Shown in pieces: positions 1-11,326 of a DNA stretch of 64,000 nucleotides. Position numbers and translations under genes: made by a program. How positions within the stretch are numbered: position 1 is the stretch's first letter; every line of letters begins with the position of its first letter. Source of the stretch: Tolypocladium sp. Sup5 PDA-1 (lineage: Eukaryota; Ascomycota; Sordariomycetes; Hypocreales; Ophiocordycipitaceae); assembly GCA_000750105.3 (NCBI GenBank), contig JPHH03000055.1, positions 124,001 to 188,000 on the forward strand, read 5' to 3'. A model generated the notes under the pieces. It was not told the origin of the DNA. It did no database searches and saw nothing but the letters and a program-made list of their open reading frames with translations.

Positions 1-1480
1 CCTCTCCGACCCTCTACGAGGTGAGGCTGGGGCGGTTGGGAAACCCTCCGGAAAGGACATGTCAGTTGCAGAGGCAAGCCTGTTTCTCGATCAAGCCTGC
101 TGCAGGTGCCACGATGCCACTGAATCAATACTTGGCACGGCGTCGCCAATCAGGGACGACAGATCGGCATACCGCAGAGGTTGACCAGGAATGGCAATGC
201 CCTTGGGCCGTGGCCATCTCTGCTCGTATGTACGGATTACGAGTACAGTATGTACTCGGCACGGGCAGAAGGGCTTGAAGGCAGGCACAGTATCTTGTGC
301 CACCTCGACGCTTCTGAGCTTCAAGGACTGGCGATGAGCGATGACTGACGTCCCCGTCCCTTGAGCACGTCTTGGCCGCTCCGATCGTGATGCTGCCTGC
401 TGCAACAGGCTGCAGGCCAGTCTGCGTCGACGGATGGCGTGGCCTCGTCGTGACCGCGCCTGCTGACTGCAACACAGTCACTGTCGGTGTCGGCAGCCGT
501 GGGCGTGGACGGCGACCTGAATGACGGTCCAGGCATCCTCCTCGTGGCCACCCGCACCCCTAGCCAAGCCATCGGAACGGCCTGTATAGGGTAAGCGGCA
601 GGGCGGGCGCGGACGCCACGGAGGAGAAAGACGGAGGCGCCGTTTCTATCCTCGGCAATGGCCCGCGAATAAGGGCATATTGCGGTGAGGATTGGCAACT
701 GCCCTCTCCACAGCCGGCGTCCCAGCCCAGCCATGCGCAAAGGGAAGCGGCGCTTTGGTTGAGACTCAGAGAGAGGGGGGCTTGGGGGGGGGGGGCGCAA
801 CAATGGGGCGATGGGGGCAGGCAGAGGCAGACGTCTTTGGTCAATTCCCTGCAGGCGGTCTGCTGTCCGTCAGCCAGTTGGAGTCTCACGATGGAGTCAC
901 TGGCCTCTGCTGGTGTGCGCTTGAATAAGCGTGGCGCTGTAAGACACGCGCTTGACACGTAACAGTCAGCGACGACCAGGCTGGCTGTTCAAGGCCGTGA
1001 CCATGCCGTCCATCCATCCGTCCATCCATCCGCCATCGTATTATTAGTACGCAGCAGCCGGGCCGCAAGGATGAAAGACCCTGAAAATTCAGAGACTCTG
1101 ATCCGAGGGAAAAGGGGAGTGTGATCTTCATCGCGGTGGGCCAGTCAACAGGGTCCTCCTGCCGAACGTCAGGAGTCAGGACTCAGTTTGGTCAGTCCCC
1201 AGCCATCGTGCGGCACGCCACAACCTCGTCATCGACGGCACAAGCAGTGCGTGCGTGCATTGGCGAGCCATGCGCTCCGGAGTCCGGAGTTCGGCAGGCC
1301 CCAGCGGCCGGTTTCACCAAGGCAGCCTCCAAGCAGCGAATGTGCCAATGTGTCCATGCTCACATGCTCGCAGGCGAATTGCATGCGAGTCGAGTGTATC
1401 CGTACTTCGTACATGAACTTCGAGCTGGCATGGTTTGGTTGGGTTCGTGTTCGTCACTCGTGCCGTCTGTTTTTGATGAG

Positions 1481-1502
1481 TACGAGTACTCGTACGGAGT
1501 AC
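1481..1502. repeat. Dispersed palindrome, copy 1 (TACGAGTACTCGTA)
   Basis: A perfect 14-bp palindrome, TACGAGTACTCGTA, occupies 1481-1494 and runs directly into CGGAGTAC. The same 14-mer recurs at 32028-32041, again followed closely by CGGAGTAC. Shorter variants are scattered through the intergenic DNA of the window. Confidence 0.8.
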
Positions 1503-4496
1503 ACCAAACGGGCTCTGCTAGCTTGCTCGGTTGCCTTGGACTGTCGTTGCGGCCACTGCTGGGGTGCACGTAGAGGCGGCTTTCATGTCCCTTCACGGGC
1601 TTGCCAATGCTCCGGCGCCGATTGGCCCGGGCGTTGGGAAACGAACAAACTCCTGACTCGGAAAGCATCGCTGAAGGACAAAGAAAGGTTGCGGCATGGT
1701 CGGGCTTCATGGAACTACGAGCGCAAGGACGGAATACTCCGTGCTGCGGCATCTGTGTGCAGCAGAAAGCGAGGCTTCTCCGGAGCATGCCCGTCCTACA
1801 TGCAGGTCGAGCTTGGCATCGTTGCACGTTCAATGCCAGTCGCAGCTCTCTTCAGGCAACACATTTACAGACACGGTAGGTGAGGAAGAGAAGGCAGACC
1901 CAGTCTGTCAAAGAAGGAAGGCTTGGTGAAATAGGTTTGACAGCTTTTGAAGAAGCCATCAAGTCACTGAATTCAATATCAATAGATGGCTTCGCGCACG
2001 TACATACTTCGTGGACGTTGAAAAGTAACCTGGTTGCCTAGGTACCCAATAACGGAGGCTCCGAACACTCAATATAGCTAAAAGGTACCCCGTGGGCGCA
2101 ATATCAATCAGTCCAAGTGCGCATTCGTGCAATTGTTTTTGATTTGACACTCTTTTGTGGAAGTAGAACAATAGCATTGCGGTACAGTGGATGCTCATTC
2201 CTTCCTGCACTGCTGGGCGGATCGTCGGAACGGAAGGCACGACTGCTACGGACTAGTTCTAGTGCAAGTTAATAATTATGAGTTGCTGCGTAGGGCAACA
2301 CCACAGCAGGATGCAGGCCTGTGAAAAAAGAAGAATCCACGCGCCATATCAAAACATTCCTTTGTTCGCCTGCTTTCAATCGGGTTCCTGTTGAGGTGAG
2401 TGTTGTCACGCCTGGATGCTGTCGATCAACCAATCCTCTGCCACACACACACAGGGATCGTGCAAGTGCTCTGCCAAGGACCTGGAACCCTTCCTCATCA
2501 AAAGGAGCTTCCCAAGAGAGCCGAGCCGGGGCAGCCAGGGACCAGTCGCGCTACGTCCTGCACCGCAATCATCGTGCAGTGGACTTGAGGCATTTCTCTC
2601 CGCATGCTCCGTACTCGTAGAAGGAGACCGACCGCGGAGCTGCTTCAACGGAATATCTGCATGCTATCGTTGCAGCGCAGGTCCGCGTGTGTCTTGTCTG
2701 GTGCTGGGTTTGCCGGGACTCCTGAGTGGCCTGCCTCGTCGTGCATATCGATGGCCGAAGAGTCATTTTACGCGAGTGGTCGTCACACGGATCCTGTAGA
2801 GCGATGCGTCGTCTGTCTTCCCAGGCACGGCATATCTGGCCGCCACGGTCGCCGACCATGTTACCTGGGAATGCTGGGCTTCAGATGATGTAAGGCTCTG
2901 ACGGTCACCGATGGCTCGGGTTTGTGTGGCTGCCACCAACAGAATACCTGCAATGTGACTGACGGGTTGTCCGGGGCGGTCCTTCGGTACATCCGTGGTT
3001 CGATGTGTGGACGACATGTCCGTCGACTCTGCCCCTTTGCCGGCGTCACCACCGAGTACCGACCAGGTCCCGCATCCTGGATTGCGAGTCGGCTGGTGCC
3101 AACACTGCCACGCAACGCAAGCAAACAAAGTCGAGCCAGGCAAAGCCAAGACGTTCACAAGTTCATACTTTGCCCCCAATGGATGCGCTAGGATGGAGCA
3201 GGAACAGAAAGCCGTGAAGTGCTCCGGCGACCGCCTGTGCACGCTCACGTCACGGTCCGCAAGAAGTGGCTCCGACGAAAATGCGCATCGCGAATGGCGG
3301 CTCAGGACGCATATTGAGTGGTGCTCTGGGCCGGATGGGACGAATGGGCGTGACGATCCCGGTGTCATTACATACTCGTATGTACTCCTCAGTGGCTTCT
3401 CCGCCCGAGAGTGACTCGCAGAAATTTTTTTTTTTTCGGAACGACGAACTCTGACAAGTGACTGGCGCGTGTGTCCTGCCTGTCGCAGGACCCGTCGGAC
3501 CCTGCCAACGCCGGTCGCCCGGAGTGGTTCCTCGTCGCTCCATGTGGGTTGGCAAGGTTGGGGTGCTTTTTGGCTGTTCTGATGTTGGAGACGGGCAGCC
3601 TCTGAAGCCACGCCTTCAGAAAAGGCCTTTTTGCCACACCCTTCATTTGCGTCACATCAGGCGACCGCCGTCGCCGGGGGGTGGCAGCCAAAGACAAAGA
3701 GAGACGGGGACGGATGCATGTGTGCGTGCGTACATACTCGTAGGTGTGCGCGTGTGTGCGCGTGAGCCTGCGAGGCAGTAGTCCGTCATCCGGGCCAATT
3801 TGTTTGCCTGCGACCTGTTGCATGTGGGCCATGGACTCTGTCGTCTCGGCAGCATCACGGTAGTTTGTTGAAGCATTCGCTGAGCTGCGGCGAGGCGTCT
3901 TTGCCCTGATGAGAGCTTCAGGTTGTCGTGTGTGTCTCGCGCCGTCTGTACGAAGTACATACTCGTAAGCCTGGGCCTGGGTTCGCGGGCTAGAGCCAGT
4001 CAGCCATGGAGCATTTTGGGTGCTCGACAGAAAGGATAGGGGAAAACCACAAGCCAGCCCTGCGGCCAGCATGACCAAGATTTCTGTCCGTCGCTGTCAC
4101 TCTCTGCCTGAACTGCTGGTGCCCAAGAAAAGCCTGATGGACCATGGCCCGCCGCTGGCTGCAAAGTGGGTGGCGGCTCCACCCACACCCCTCCCCGTAA
4201 CCTGCCTGCCTCGGGCCTGAGGCGCTTCTCCTTCTGCTCTGCTTCCATGTCCGCTGACGCACCCCCCAGCCGCCAACCCCAGAGGCACCGGGCACTGGGG
4301 CACTGGAAGTCGCGCCCCCGAGTCACCCCTGGGCCCATGAGGTATTACGACTCGGCTGCGCCAATCAGCGACTGCAGCGGTTCAGTTTTAGCGGAGCCTC
4401 CACTCCTCCTTAGTCTCCCCCATCTGCGCCAAATATGGACGCCCACCAAGCAGCAGCGAGACAGCCACTTGCAGCAGCCAAACCCAAGGCAGAGCG

Positions 4497-4532
4497 CCAG
4501 CCAGCCAGCCAGCCAGCCAGCCAGCTAGCTAG
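4497..4532. repeat. CCAG tetranucleotide microsatellite
   Basis: Seven uninterrupted CCAG units (4497-4524) are followed by two CTAG units. It lies about 1.35 kb upstream of the cyclin start codon. No function can be read from it. Confidence 0.9.
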
Positions 4533-4770
4533 ACTGCTGAGGGAGGGCTGGCAAGGGGAAGAAAAAAAAAATCGTTCCTGGTACCTAGCCGCCGCATAGT
4601 CCGCCCTAACACGGCGCTGTACCCGTACCCGTACCCGCTGGAGCCCTGCACTGCTGTTGTCCTGTCCACCCACTGACACAGCCGGCTGTGCCGCCCGTAG
4701 CCTTCATGAACCTCGCCATCCCATCCTCGGGGCCCCATTTGATGCTCCCACACAACACACACCCCCGACC

Positions 4771-4838
4771 TCTCTCTCTTCCTCCTCAACCCTCACTCTC
4801 CCTCTCCTCTCCTCTCCTCTCCTCCTCCTCTCCTCACT
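4771..4838 (+). promoter_or_regulatory. Pyrimidine-rich promoter tract of the cyclin gene
   Basis: A long CT-rich stretch, including repeated TCTCC units, occurs about 1 kb upstream of the cyclin start codon. CT-rich blocks just upstream of transcription start sites are typical of filamentous-fungal promoters. Taking this one as the core promoter of the 5873-6865 gene is an inference that fits the spliced leader described next. Confidence 0.4.
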
Positions 4839-5090
4839 CCTCCACGACAAGCCGAATCCGCCGACCCCTTCGACAACTCCGTCACGAACTCCTCACCGTT
4901 CGTCGACATCCGGATTCCGGTCTCTCGCGCGAGTCCCTTGCCGCCGCCTCTCAGCTCGCTGCTGTGCAGGTTCCCCTTGTGTTCCCCGGGTCGACGACTG
5001 TGGTGGTTGGTCTTGCAGCGACCACCTCTCGCCAACCCACGCCCTCGGGTTCACCTCTCCCCGTGTCTGCAAGCGTCTCTTGCTCCCAAG

Positions 5091-5456
5091 GTAAGCAAGC
5101 CCTTGTTGGCCATGGGCCTCGTTCTGCGGTCGGCGTCTGGTGCTGCGGCTTTGTGCTTCTACGACCCGTCACGTCGCGGATCCGTTCGAGATTGTTTTGG
5201 AGTACTCGGCCCCGGCATCCTCACCGCGAGCGCCACGAGCGAAGCGTGCACCTGCACACGATCGGTCGAGCATGATCTGAGACTGATCCTTGATCGCCCT
5301 CGACTTGTTGCTCGCCGTCCGTGCTGCTGTGCTGGGCGTGAATCCGCTGGCACCTCTCGCACCACCTCGCCGCTCCACGATTGTCGGCTGCAGACCAAGG
5401 CCGACGGGAACAAATATTTCAGTCTGAATGAACAACTTGCTAACCTGGGAATGCAG
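5091..5456 (+). other. Probable intron in the 5' leader of the cyclin gene
   Basis: The donor CAAG|GTAAGC is at 5091. A branch-point-like GCTAAC is at 5439-5444, and the acceptor CAG ends at 5456, twelve nucleotides downstream. Together these make a well-formed 366-nt fungal intron in the leader of the cyclin gene. Retaining it would expose a 144-codon upstream ORF starting at 5112. Confidence 0.55.
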
Positions 5457-5872
5457 AGTGCTTTGATCTATCGGTCCTCGTTCGGTGCCTCGACTTCGGT
5501 TCCGGTTGTAACGGTCGGCATCGACACATCGATTGTGCACGACTAGACGCACAGAACCTGAACGAGGCTGGTCGTTTCGTTCAGCACTTTCGCAGCATCC
5601 TTTTTCTGCCGATTCATTCCCGACTTTGACAGTCTTTGTCTATATTGTCTTACAACACGACAATACGGATCAGGCATTAAATGGCTCGACGATCTGATTA
5701 AGGTCCCACCGATTCTCCTTTCATTTCCACCTTCGCGACTCGTCGGCCCTGAGACAGCGCCATCAGCTTCGTGCGGTATACCCACGCTGTTGTGTCCTGT
5801 GCCTACGGTTCTCAGCCCTCCGACAAAGATCGTGTGTGATCTTCGTCGGAATCCCCTTCAACAGCCTTCATC

Positions 5873-6865
5873 ATGCCGGGCGGCGTGTGTGCCGTCCTCG
5901 ATTACGAGGTCGACATAATGGCTGAATACGTTGCTGAGATGGCGACGCGAGTGGTTACTCCCGACGCCGCTGTTACTTCGCCCTTCCGCAAGTTTGTCTC
6001 CCAGATCCTCACGTCGACGAGACTTCCTAGCACTACAATCCTTCTTGGCATGAACTATCTCGCCAAGCGCATCAACGCCATGAAGGAGCAAGGGCCCTAC
6101 AAGGCCTCCGAGGGCCAGGTTTGGCGCTACCTCACGGTCTCGCTTCTCCTGGGCAGCAAATTTTTGGACGACAACACCTTCCAGAACCGCTCCTGGTCCG
6201 AAGTCAGCGGCATCGCTGTCTCTGAACTGAATGCTTTGGAGTTTGACTGGGTCCAGGCTATGAGCTGGAGACTCTACGTCAACCTCGACCTCAGCAAGGA
6301 CTACCAAGCCTGGCTTAACAACTGGCGTGAGTGGCAGCAGATGAAGAAGCGCCAGGCTGCGCAGGCCAGCCGGGACAGGCTTGCGTCCCTTGTGCCCGCC
6401 ATCGACACGGAGCTGGCGAGATTCCACAGCAACCGCCAGTCGCCCCATTCGCGCTACCTCCAGGAGCAGGTTGCGGAGTACGAGCGCTACCAGGCTATGA
6501 AGGCCCAGCAGCGCAACTTCCCCCGCGATGCCACCTGGCCTCACAACCCGTGGAACGCACCGCTGACGCCTCCCGACTCTGGCTACGGCACCCCGGACTA
6601 CGGCATGTCTGCGACGTCTAGCAACGCTCGCTACAATGAGTGGTTTGCTCAGGCCACCGCCCAGTACGCCAACCGATACCCGCAACCTCCCGCCCACAAT
6701 GCATTCTACCCCAACCGCCAGACCCCCTATGCCGGGCACTACGCGTACAACCAGGGCATCTGGGAACATGGCCTCGCTGAATGCAACTGCCCGAGCTGCG
6801 CCACCCCGATGAAGCAGACTCCGTACTTCATGTCCCATGGGTATGGTCAGCCCGTTGTGGGCTAA
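5873..6865 (+). CDS. PHO80/Clg1-like cyclin
   Basis: This is an uninterrupted 330-residue frame. Residues about 35-140 form a PHO80-type cyclin fold: the segment from SPFRKFVSQIL through MNYLAKRI, then the VWRYLTVSLLLGSKFLDDN helix, then WSEVSGI and LNALEFDWVQAMSW. In fungi such cyclins (Clg1, Pas1, Pcl groups) partner a Pho85-type CDK and act in G1 progression, polarity or nutrient signalling; which partner applies here cannot be read from the sequence. The second half is rich in Tyr, Pro, Asn and Gln and looks disordered. The first ATG was chosen because it opens the frame; an in-frame Met at residue 16 is an alternative. The leader appears to be spliced (5091-5456). The neighbour on the right is more than 2 kb away. 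The family assignment is firm, the subgroup is not. Confidence 0.88.
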   Translation: MPGGVCAVLDYEVDIMAEYVAEMATRVVTPDAAVTSPFRKFVSQILTSTRLPSTTILLGMNYLAKRINAMKEQGPYKASEGQVWRYLTVSLLLGSKFLDDNTFQNRSWSEVSGIAVSELNALEFDWVQAMSWRLYVNLDLSKDYQAWLNNWREWQQMKKRQAAQASRDRLASLVPAIDTELARFHSNRQSPHSRYLQEQVAEYERYQAMKAQQRNFPRDATWPHNPWNAPLTPPDSGYGTPDYGMSATSSNARYNEWFAQATAQYANRYPQPPAHNAFYPNRQTPYAGHYAYNQGIWEHGLAECNCPSCATPMKQTPYFMSHGYGQPVVG

Positions 6866-8965
6866 TGCCAGCGCTGGGACTTTCTTGTTCTCCCGAAGGA
6901 ACCTTATAGGTTCCCGCGAAGAGCGAACCTTTTTCATCACCGTCCTCGGACACCCAAAATATGGAGTCAGGGATTGACTTTAATGGCCACGAATTTTCTA
7001 TACATCTTCCGAGAACGACACTTTTCTTCAGATACCCCCCCGGCACGAAAAAAATTATTCATGCGATCAGCTTCCGGTGCATCACTTTTAGGTTCTATTG
7101 TCGACCACGCGCGGCGCTCGGAAAAGTCGGCTTACCCATGCCTTCAGGTTGTGTCCAACTTGGACCACCTACTCAGCAGTACACGCAGCCTTTTTCAGAG
7201 GTGGCATTCCCGTGGTCCAGCGACAATCTTCCATTTGGTACACGCTCTTAATGGTCACGTTCGGCGTCTTGGTTTCTTCGACTTCGCGTTTACGGGGTTT
7301 TCTCTCCCGATAGACTGGTTTTTGTTTTCATTTACACGACTGCCTTTTTTTTGCTGTTCAGCGACTTGCAATTGTGGCTGTCGCTGCGTGTCGCTTCAGA
7401 GCCCTCAACAACTGGGCTGCTCACCAACGCGAGCGAGGTGCCGAAATGCACACACACGCCCTCGTCGGGGCGATTCATGATGAGCGACGAGGCCGCATCC
7501 GCCAGCCTGCACATAGACTTGGTCTCGTGCGTCTCATCAATGCGGTCATAGATTCGGGGCCTGCTATGCGCACGGCCAGTGGGTTTGGGTTTCATTTGTT
7601 CGCAGCATCGAGGTACGATACTAGACAGACAAGTATCGCCAACGTCGATGCCCTCACTCCGTGTCCGCTTGGCCACGCGGTGGTTGCCGAGCCTCCGATA
7701 CCGCTTCGCGCCGGCCACGACGACGAACTTTATGATGCAGTATAGAGCAAAAGAGTTTGGGAACAGTACATATTGCATCGTGCGTATCGACTGAAGTGGA
7801 CTTGGCTGTCTCACCAGCAACAACAAAATGGGGTTTTACGAAACGGGTTTCATGCATTGCGTTCAGCGGGTAAAATGGGGGTCTAGGCAGGCTGTTTGTC
7901 CCATTTGCTTGTGGGTTTTTGGTCTTCATTTTCGGTTTCTTTCCCTTCCCGCCCTCTTGCATTCCTGCCATCAAAGCTGGATCGATGCCTTTGCCTTTCA
8001 GGTTGCGGTCATACCGGCTCAGCATGCTCGATACCACTTTGGCGGCTGTCTTTCTTCACGAGATCTTAGATGTCTTGTTTCATGGGCCGGCATTAGTAGA
8101 GACGCACGGGGTATACGGACGGGTGGTTTGTGCGTCAAGGTTTAATGACGATGCTTCTGTTGTGCGAGTGCTCGCAGCACACCACGATTCGTTTCATGTC
8201 ACGAAGGTGTTTTTCTTCTTCTTTTCTTGGGCGCGGTGCGGTGACTTGATGGCTAGGATGACCTGCGACGTCGTCTTTCGTTCAATGGCATTGGCAGTTG
8301 GCTCCTCGGGGTCTGTTCACCTCGTTTACTTTTCATTGCTGCGACTTGCGAAAATGGGGTTGATGGCGGATGGACTTGCTCAAGCATAGGGGCATTCAAG
8401 GGATGTGGAGGAGACGGAAGAACAACGGTTGGATTGGCATGGGCCTGGGACTGGAGAGCATCCTCACAAGTCACGACTACCTCTAGTGCTACCAGGTGCA
8501 ATCCTGATGCTAAAATAAATAAAGATTATCCAGAAGCTTCAAACTCGATCGTCTAGTCGACCTTTTTTTGGTTTGTGATTTACGTGAGCGCCATCGTTGT
8601 GTCTGGCGTGGCAAACACCTGTACGGCGTGTGCGCTCTATCGGCTGATTGTCGGCAAAAGATGGCCAACTTCGGCTTTGGCGACGGGCTTCTGCGCGAGT
8701 GAACTGTTCTCATACCACCATACCATACAACAAGTACATTCATCTTCTGTAAGCTCTATTTGCAATTCTGAAATCTTGTCCATTGGAAAATAACCCTCGG
8801 GATTCCCTTTCTTACGTACGAAGCTTCACTGTACCTCACTAGAGCGTGATTTGAAGCCGTCCTCTCGGGCTGTCGTTCGCCCACACCAACACCAGCATCT
8901 CATACCGATGTATGGACTGCGGTGGTAGTTGCAGAGAGATAGATAAAGTATTTTGAGTCGACGCC
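6866..8965. other. Intergenic region between cyclin and NIP30 genes
   Basis: The first few hundred bases are probably the 3' UTR of the cyclin gene. T-rich tracts occur near 7340 and 8205-8227. On the minus strand, two stretches (about 8250-8500 and 7900-8037) have protein-like composition, but I could not join them into a convincing gene. No tRNA or known domain was seen. Confidence 0.45.
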
Positions 8966-9748
8966 ATGGCGAGCCGCTTCGTGTCCGGCGGGACAATAAG
9001 TTCCAGCGGCGAAGTATCCAAAGACGAAACCGCCGCGGCGTCACAACCGCTAGCATCGGCACCAGAGCGACCACCCTTGGGTAAGAACACAGAATGGGAG
9101 GCCGTCCAGCAGGAGCTCGAAGCAGAGCGGAAGCGCAGAGACGAAGCTCGGCTCAAGGCCGCGACGGGTGAGGAGAGGTCCCTCTACGAAATTCTGCAAG
9201 CCAATAAAGGTGACTCCCCACTCACATTTCACTACTGAGTGTGACAATGTTTGTGTGATGCTGACTGGCGGCAAACAGAGGCGAAGCAGGCGGCGATTGA
9301 GGAGCAGAACAAGCTCAAGAACCAGTTCCGCGCGCTGGACAACGACGAGATCGAGTTCCTCGACGAGGTGCGCGAGCGCGAGCGGGGGGAGGAGGAGCGC
9401 GTGCGGCGGGAGACGGAGGACGGGCTGCGCGCGTTTCGAGAGAGGCAGAAGGGCGGTGGCGGTGGGAGCGACGTCGTGCTGGAGGCTGCTGAGCGGCTGG
9501 AGGAAGAGGAGCACTGGGGGGTTGGGCGGAAGAGGAAGCGGGGAGGCAGGGAGAGGGATGTCAAGGGCGTGAGGAGAAAGGTCAGCGATGCGGGTGAGGC
9601 GAAGCTTGCTGGGGATGACGACAAGGGGACGCGGGACGTAAAGGATGTGAAGAAGCCGGAACGGGTTGCCGGGACGCCAAAGGAGGCGGCAAAGGAGAGG
9701 AAGGCATCGGTGTTGGTGGACTACGGCTCTGATAGCGACGACGATTAG
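8966..9748 (+). CDS. NIP30 (FAM192A/PSME3IP1) N-terminal-domain protein
   Basis: Two exons, 8966-9209 and 9279-9748, give 237 residues. The 69-nt intron begins GTGACT and ends AACAG; splicing restores the codon GAG and a continuous reading frame. Residues about 1-135 match the NIP30 N-terminal domain: an MASRFVSGG opening, then a charged helix starting WEAVQQELEAERKRR, then SLYEILQANKEAKQ and LDNDEIEFLDEV. The rest is a highly charged Glu/Arg/Lys region ending in the acidic tail VLVDYGSDSDDD. In animals the relative binds the PA28-gamma proteasome activator; fungi generally lack PA28-gamma, so the fungal role is unclear. The gene converges on the Tim54 gene with only 222 bp between stop codons. 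Confidence 0.85.
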
Positions 9749-9970
9749 TTGCCCTGAACCCGAGAATGCAACAAGAGGAGTACAGATGCCTTGATTAGAG
9801 TAGATCGGTTGATATGCAGTGAGTCCCCTCTATAGTGTCCCCCAGATGCCCTCCTTCGCTTTACATAGATCCCCGCGTGTGATATACAAGGCCCCCTGGC
9901 GGGGAACGGGCGGTAGTAATAGTACAGAACATGTCGCAACATATCGTCACAGCCAACTTTTCCCAGTCCC

Positions 9971-11326
9971 TTAGTCGTCGTCCAGGTTGCCCACGTTGGG
10001 GCCCTTGGGCTTGCTCGCAAACGAGCTGGCGCCCAAACGCCACATGCTCCGCAGGCTGCCCTTGATCCAGCCCTCAATCTCCTCCTCGGGAACGACAATC
10101 CTGGCTGCCCGCTCCTCGTCCTCGGGCCGCATCTCGAACCGACGCATGCGCTGCACGATGCGCGAGTCGATCACCATCGGCGACGTCCAGATCTTCTCCT
10201 TGGGCGGCTCGGCGGGTTTGCTGCCGTCCTCGGCGGCGGCGGCGGCGGGGGCCTCGTCCTTCCAGACGCTCTTGGGCCAGTCCTTCTCCTCGAGCTCGTA
10301 GACGAGCTGCTGCTCGTACTGGCCGCCGGCCTCGCGCCACTCGCGCGAGGCGGCGAAGCACGCGGCGGCGACCTCTCGGCCGATGTTGTCGGCGAGCTTG
10401 CGCCGGTTCAGGAAGCGGCCCAGGCGGACAAAGGTGTGGCTGAAGCCAAGGCGGTGCGGGAAGGGGATCGGCGTGGAGGGGGAGAACTCGACGGGAATGT
10501 GAGCGGGTGTGCTGGCGGAGGCGTAGTCTTCGGGGGCGTTGTGCGGACGGGGCTGCGGTGGCCGAGACGGCTTTTCGTCCTTCTTCTCTTCCTTCTTCTC
10601 TTCCGTCTTCTCGGCCGCCTCATCGCCTGGTGTGACGTCCTCTGTCACTGGTTTCGTCTCGACGACGACTGGCTCTGGCTGCGGTGGTGCATCCAGGGGA
10701 CCTAACCAGCCCTCGTGCAGGCCGCGCATGTACTCTTTCCAGGCATGACGTCCAATCACGATATCGCCCTTGATGCCCTCATACTCCGGCACGCCCATCT
10801 TTTTCCTCAGGTCGTCGACCATGGTCTCGTCTGTCTTGGCAACCTCTTCGCCAGGCCGCTCATCCGCCATCCTTGATCTCCTGATCTTCTCGGCCACGGC
10901 GGCTCTTACATCGCCCTGCTGTCGTCCCTGGACGAATTCCCAGTCGAGTCCGGACGCCGACAGCACCGGCTTCACGTACTCGATGAAGTGGTCCTGCGCA
11001 ATGCGCAGCCCGTCGCCGGGCGGCGCCTCGAGGTAGATGGTGAGCTTCCGCGGGAGCTGGTTCGCCGGGCCGATGAGTTCGCGGGAGAGCGGTTCGACGG
11101 CGCGGCGCCACTTTGCAGTTGCGCGGTTCTTCTCGCGCTTGTCGTAGACGATGGCCGTCGTGAAGGCGCCGGTGATGGCCCAGAAGATCATCCAATTGCG
11201 CGAGGGGAGCTTCCGCGGGAGGTTTGGGAGGCCGAGCGCGCGGAGGGCTGGATTGCCGGCGGGAGGCTTGGGGGGCGTCGCGCTGGAGCCAGTGGCCGGC
11301 TTCGGCGCTGGGTTGGAGTCGGCCAT
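9971..11326 (-). CDS. tim54: Mitochondrial import inner membrane translocase subunit Tim54
   Basis: A single exon of 451 residues. A Pro/Ala-rich N-terminus precedes one membrane span at about residues 45-61 (WMIFWAITGAFTTAIVY). Then comes the conserved Tim54 region: KWRRAVEPLSREL, then RKLTIYLEAPPGDGL, then HFIEYVKPVLSASGLDWEF, and a C-terminal block with RRFEMRPEDEERAARIVVP. Tim54 is a fungal subunit of the TIM22 complex, which inserts carrier proteins into the inner mitochondrial membrane. The middle (about residues 225-290) is a Lys/Glu- and Pro-rich linker, and an Ala run lies near residue 365. The first ATG opens the frame and gives the expected length. The gene is convergent with the NIP30-domain gene; its promoter faces that of cot-1, 2.17 kb away. 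Confidence 0.92.
   Translation of the reverse strand: MADSNPAPKPATGSSATPPKPPAGNPALRALGLPNLPRKLPSRNWMIFWAITGAFTTAIVYDKREKNRATAKWRRAVEPLSRELIGPANQLPRKLTIYLEAPPGDGLRIAQDHFIEYVKPVLSASGLDWEFVQGRQQGDVRAAVAEKIRRSRMADERPGEEVAKTDETMVDDLRKKMGVPEYEGIKGDIVIGRHAWKEYMRGLHEGWLGPLDAPPQPEPVVVETKPVTEDVTPGDEAAEKTEEKKEEKKDEKPSRPPQPRPHNAPEDYASASTPAHIPVEFSPSTPIPFPHRLGFSHTFVRLGRFLNRRKLADNIGREVAAACFAASREWREAGGQYEQQLVYELEEKDWPKSVWKDEAPAAAAAEDGSKPAEPPKEKIWTSPMVIDSRIVQRMRRFEMRPEDEERAARIVVPEEEIEGWIKGSLRSMWRLGASSFASKPKGPNVGNLDDD

Larger units (their letters stand above)
1..4770. other. Intergenic region upstream of the cyclin gene, no supported gene
   Basis: I see no gene here that I can support. Open frames of up to 282 codons exist on both strands, but they have no recognisable domain and run through low-complexity sequence. 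The stretch contains a CCAT-type repeat near 1010-1032, G-runs near 775-797, a CCAG tetranucleotide repeat at 4497-4524, and several copies of the dispersed TACTCGTA/TACGGAGTA palindrome (about 224-262, 1481-1502, 3366-3385, 3731-3742, 3949-3967). A CCAATCA element lies near 4359. Confidence 0.6.

Noticed and set aside
2763..3611. A 282-codon open frame on the minus strand
   Set aside because: No domain; it includes the translation of a dispersed TACTCGTA motif and a homopolymer, both typical of non-coding DNA here.
5858..6940. A 360-codon open frame on the minus strand
   Set aside because: It is antisense to the cyclin gene, which has clear family similarity on the plus strand.
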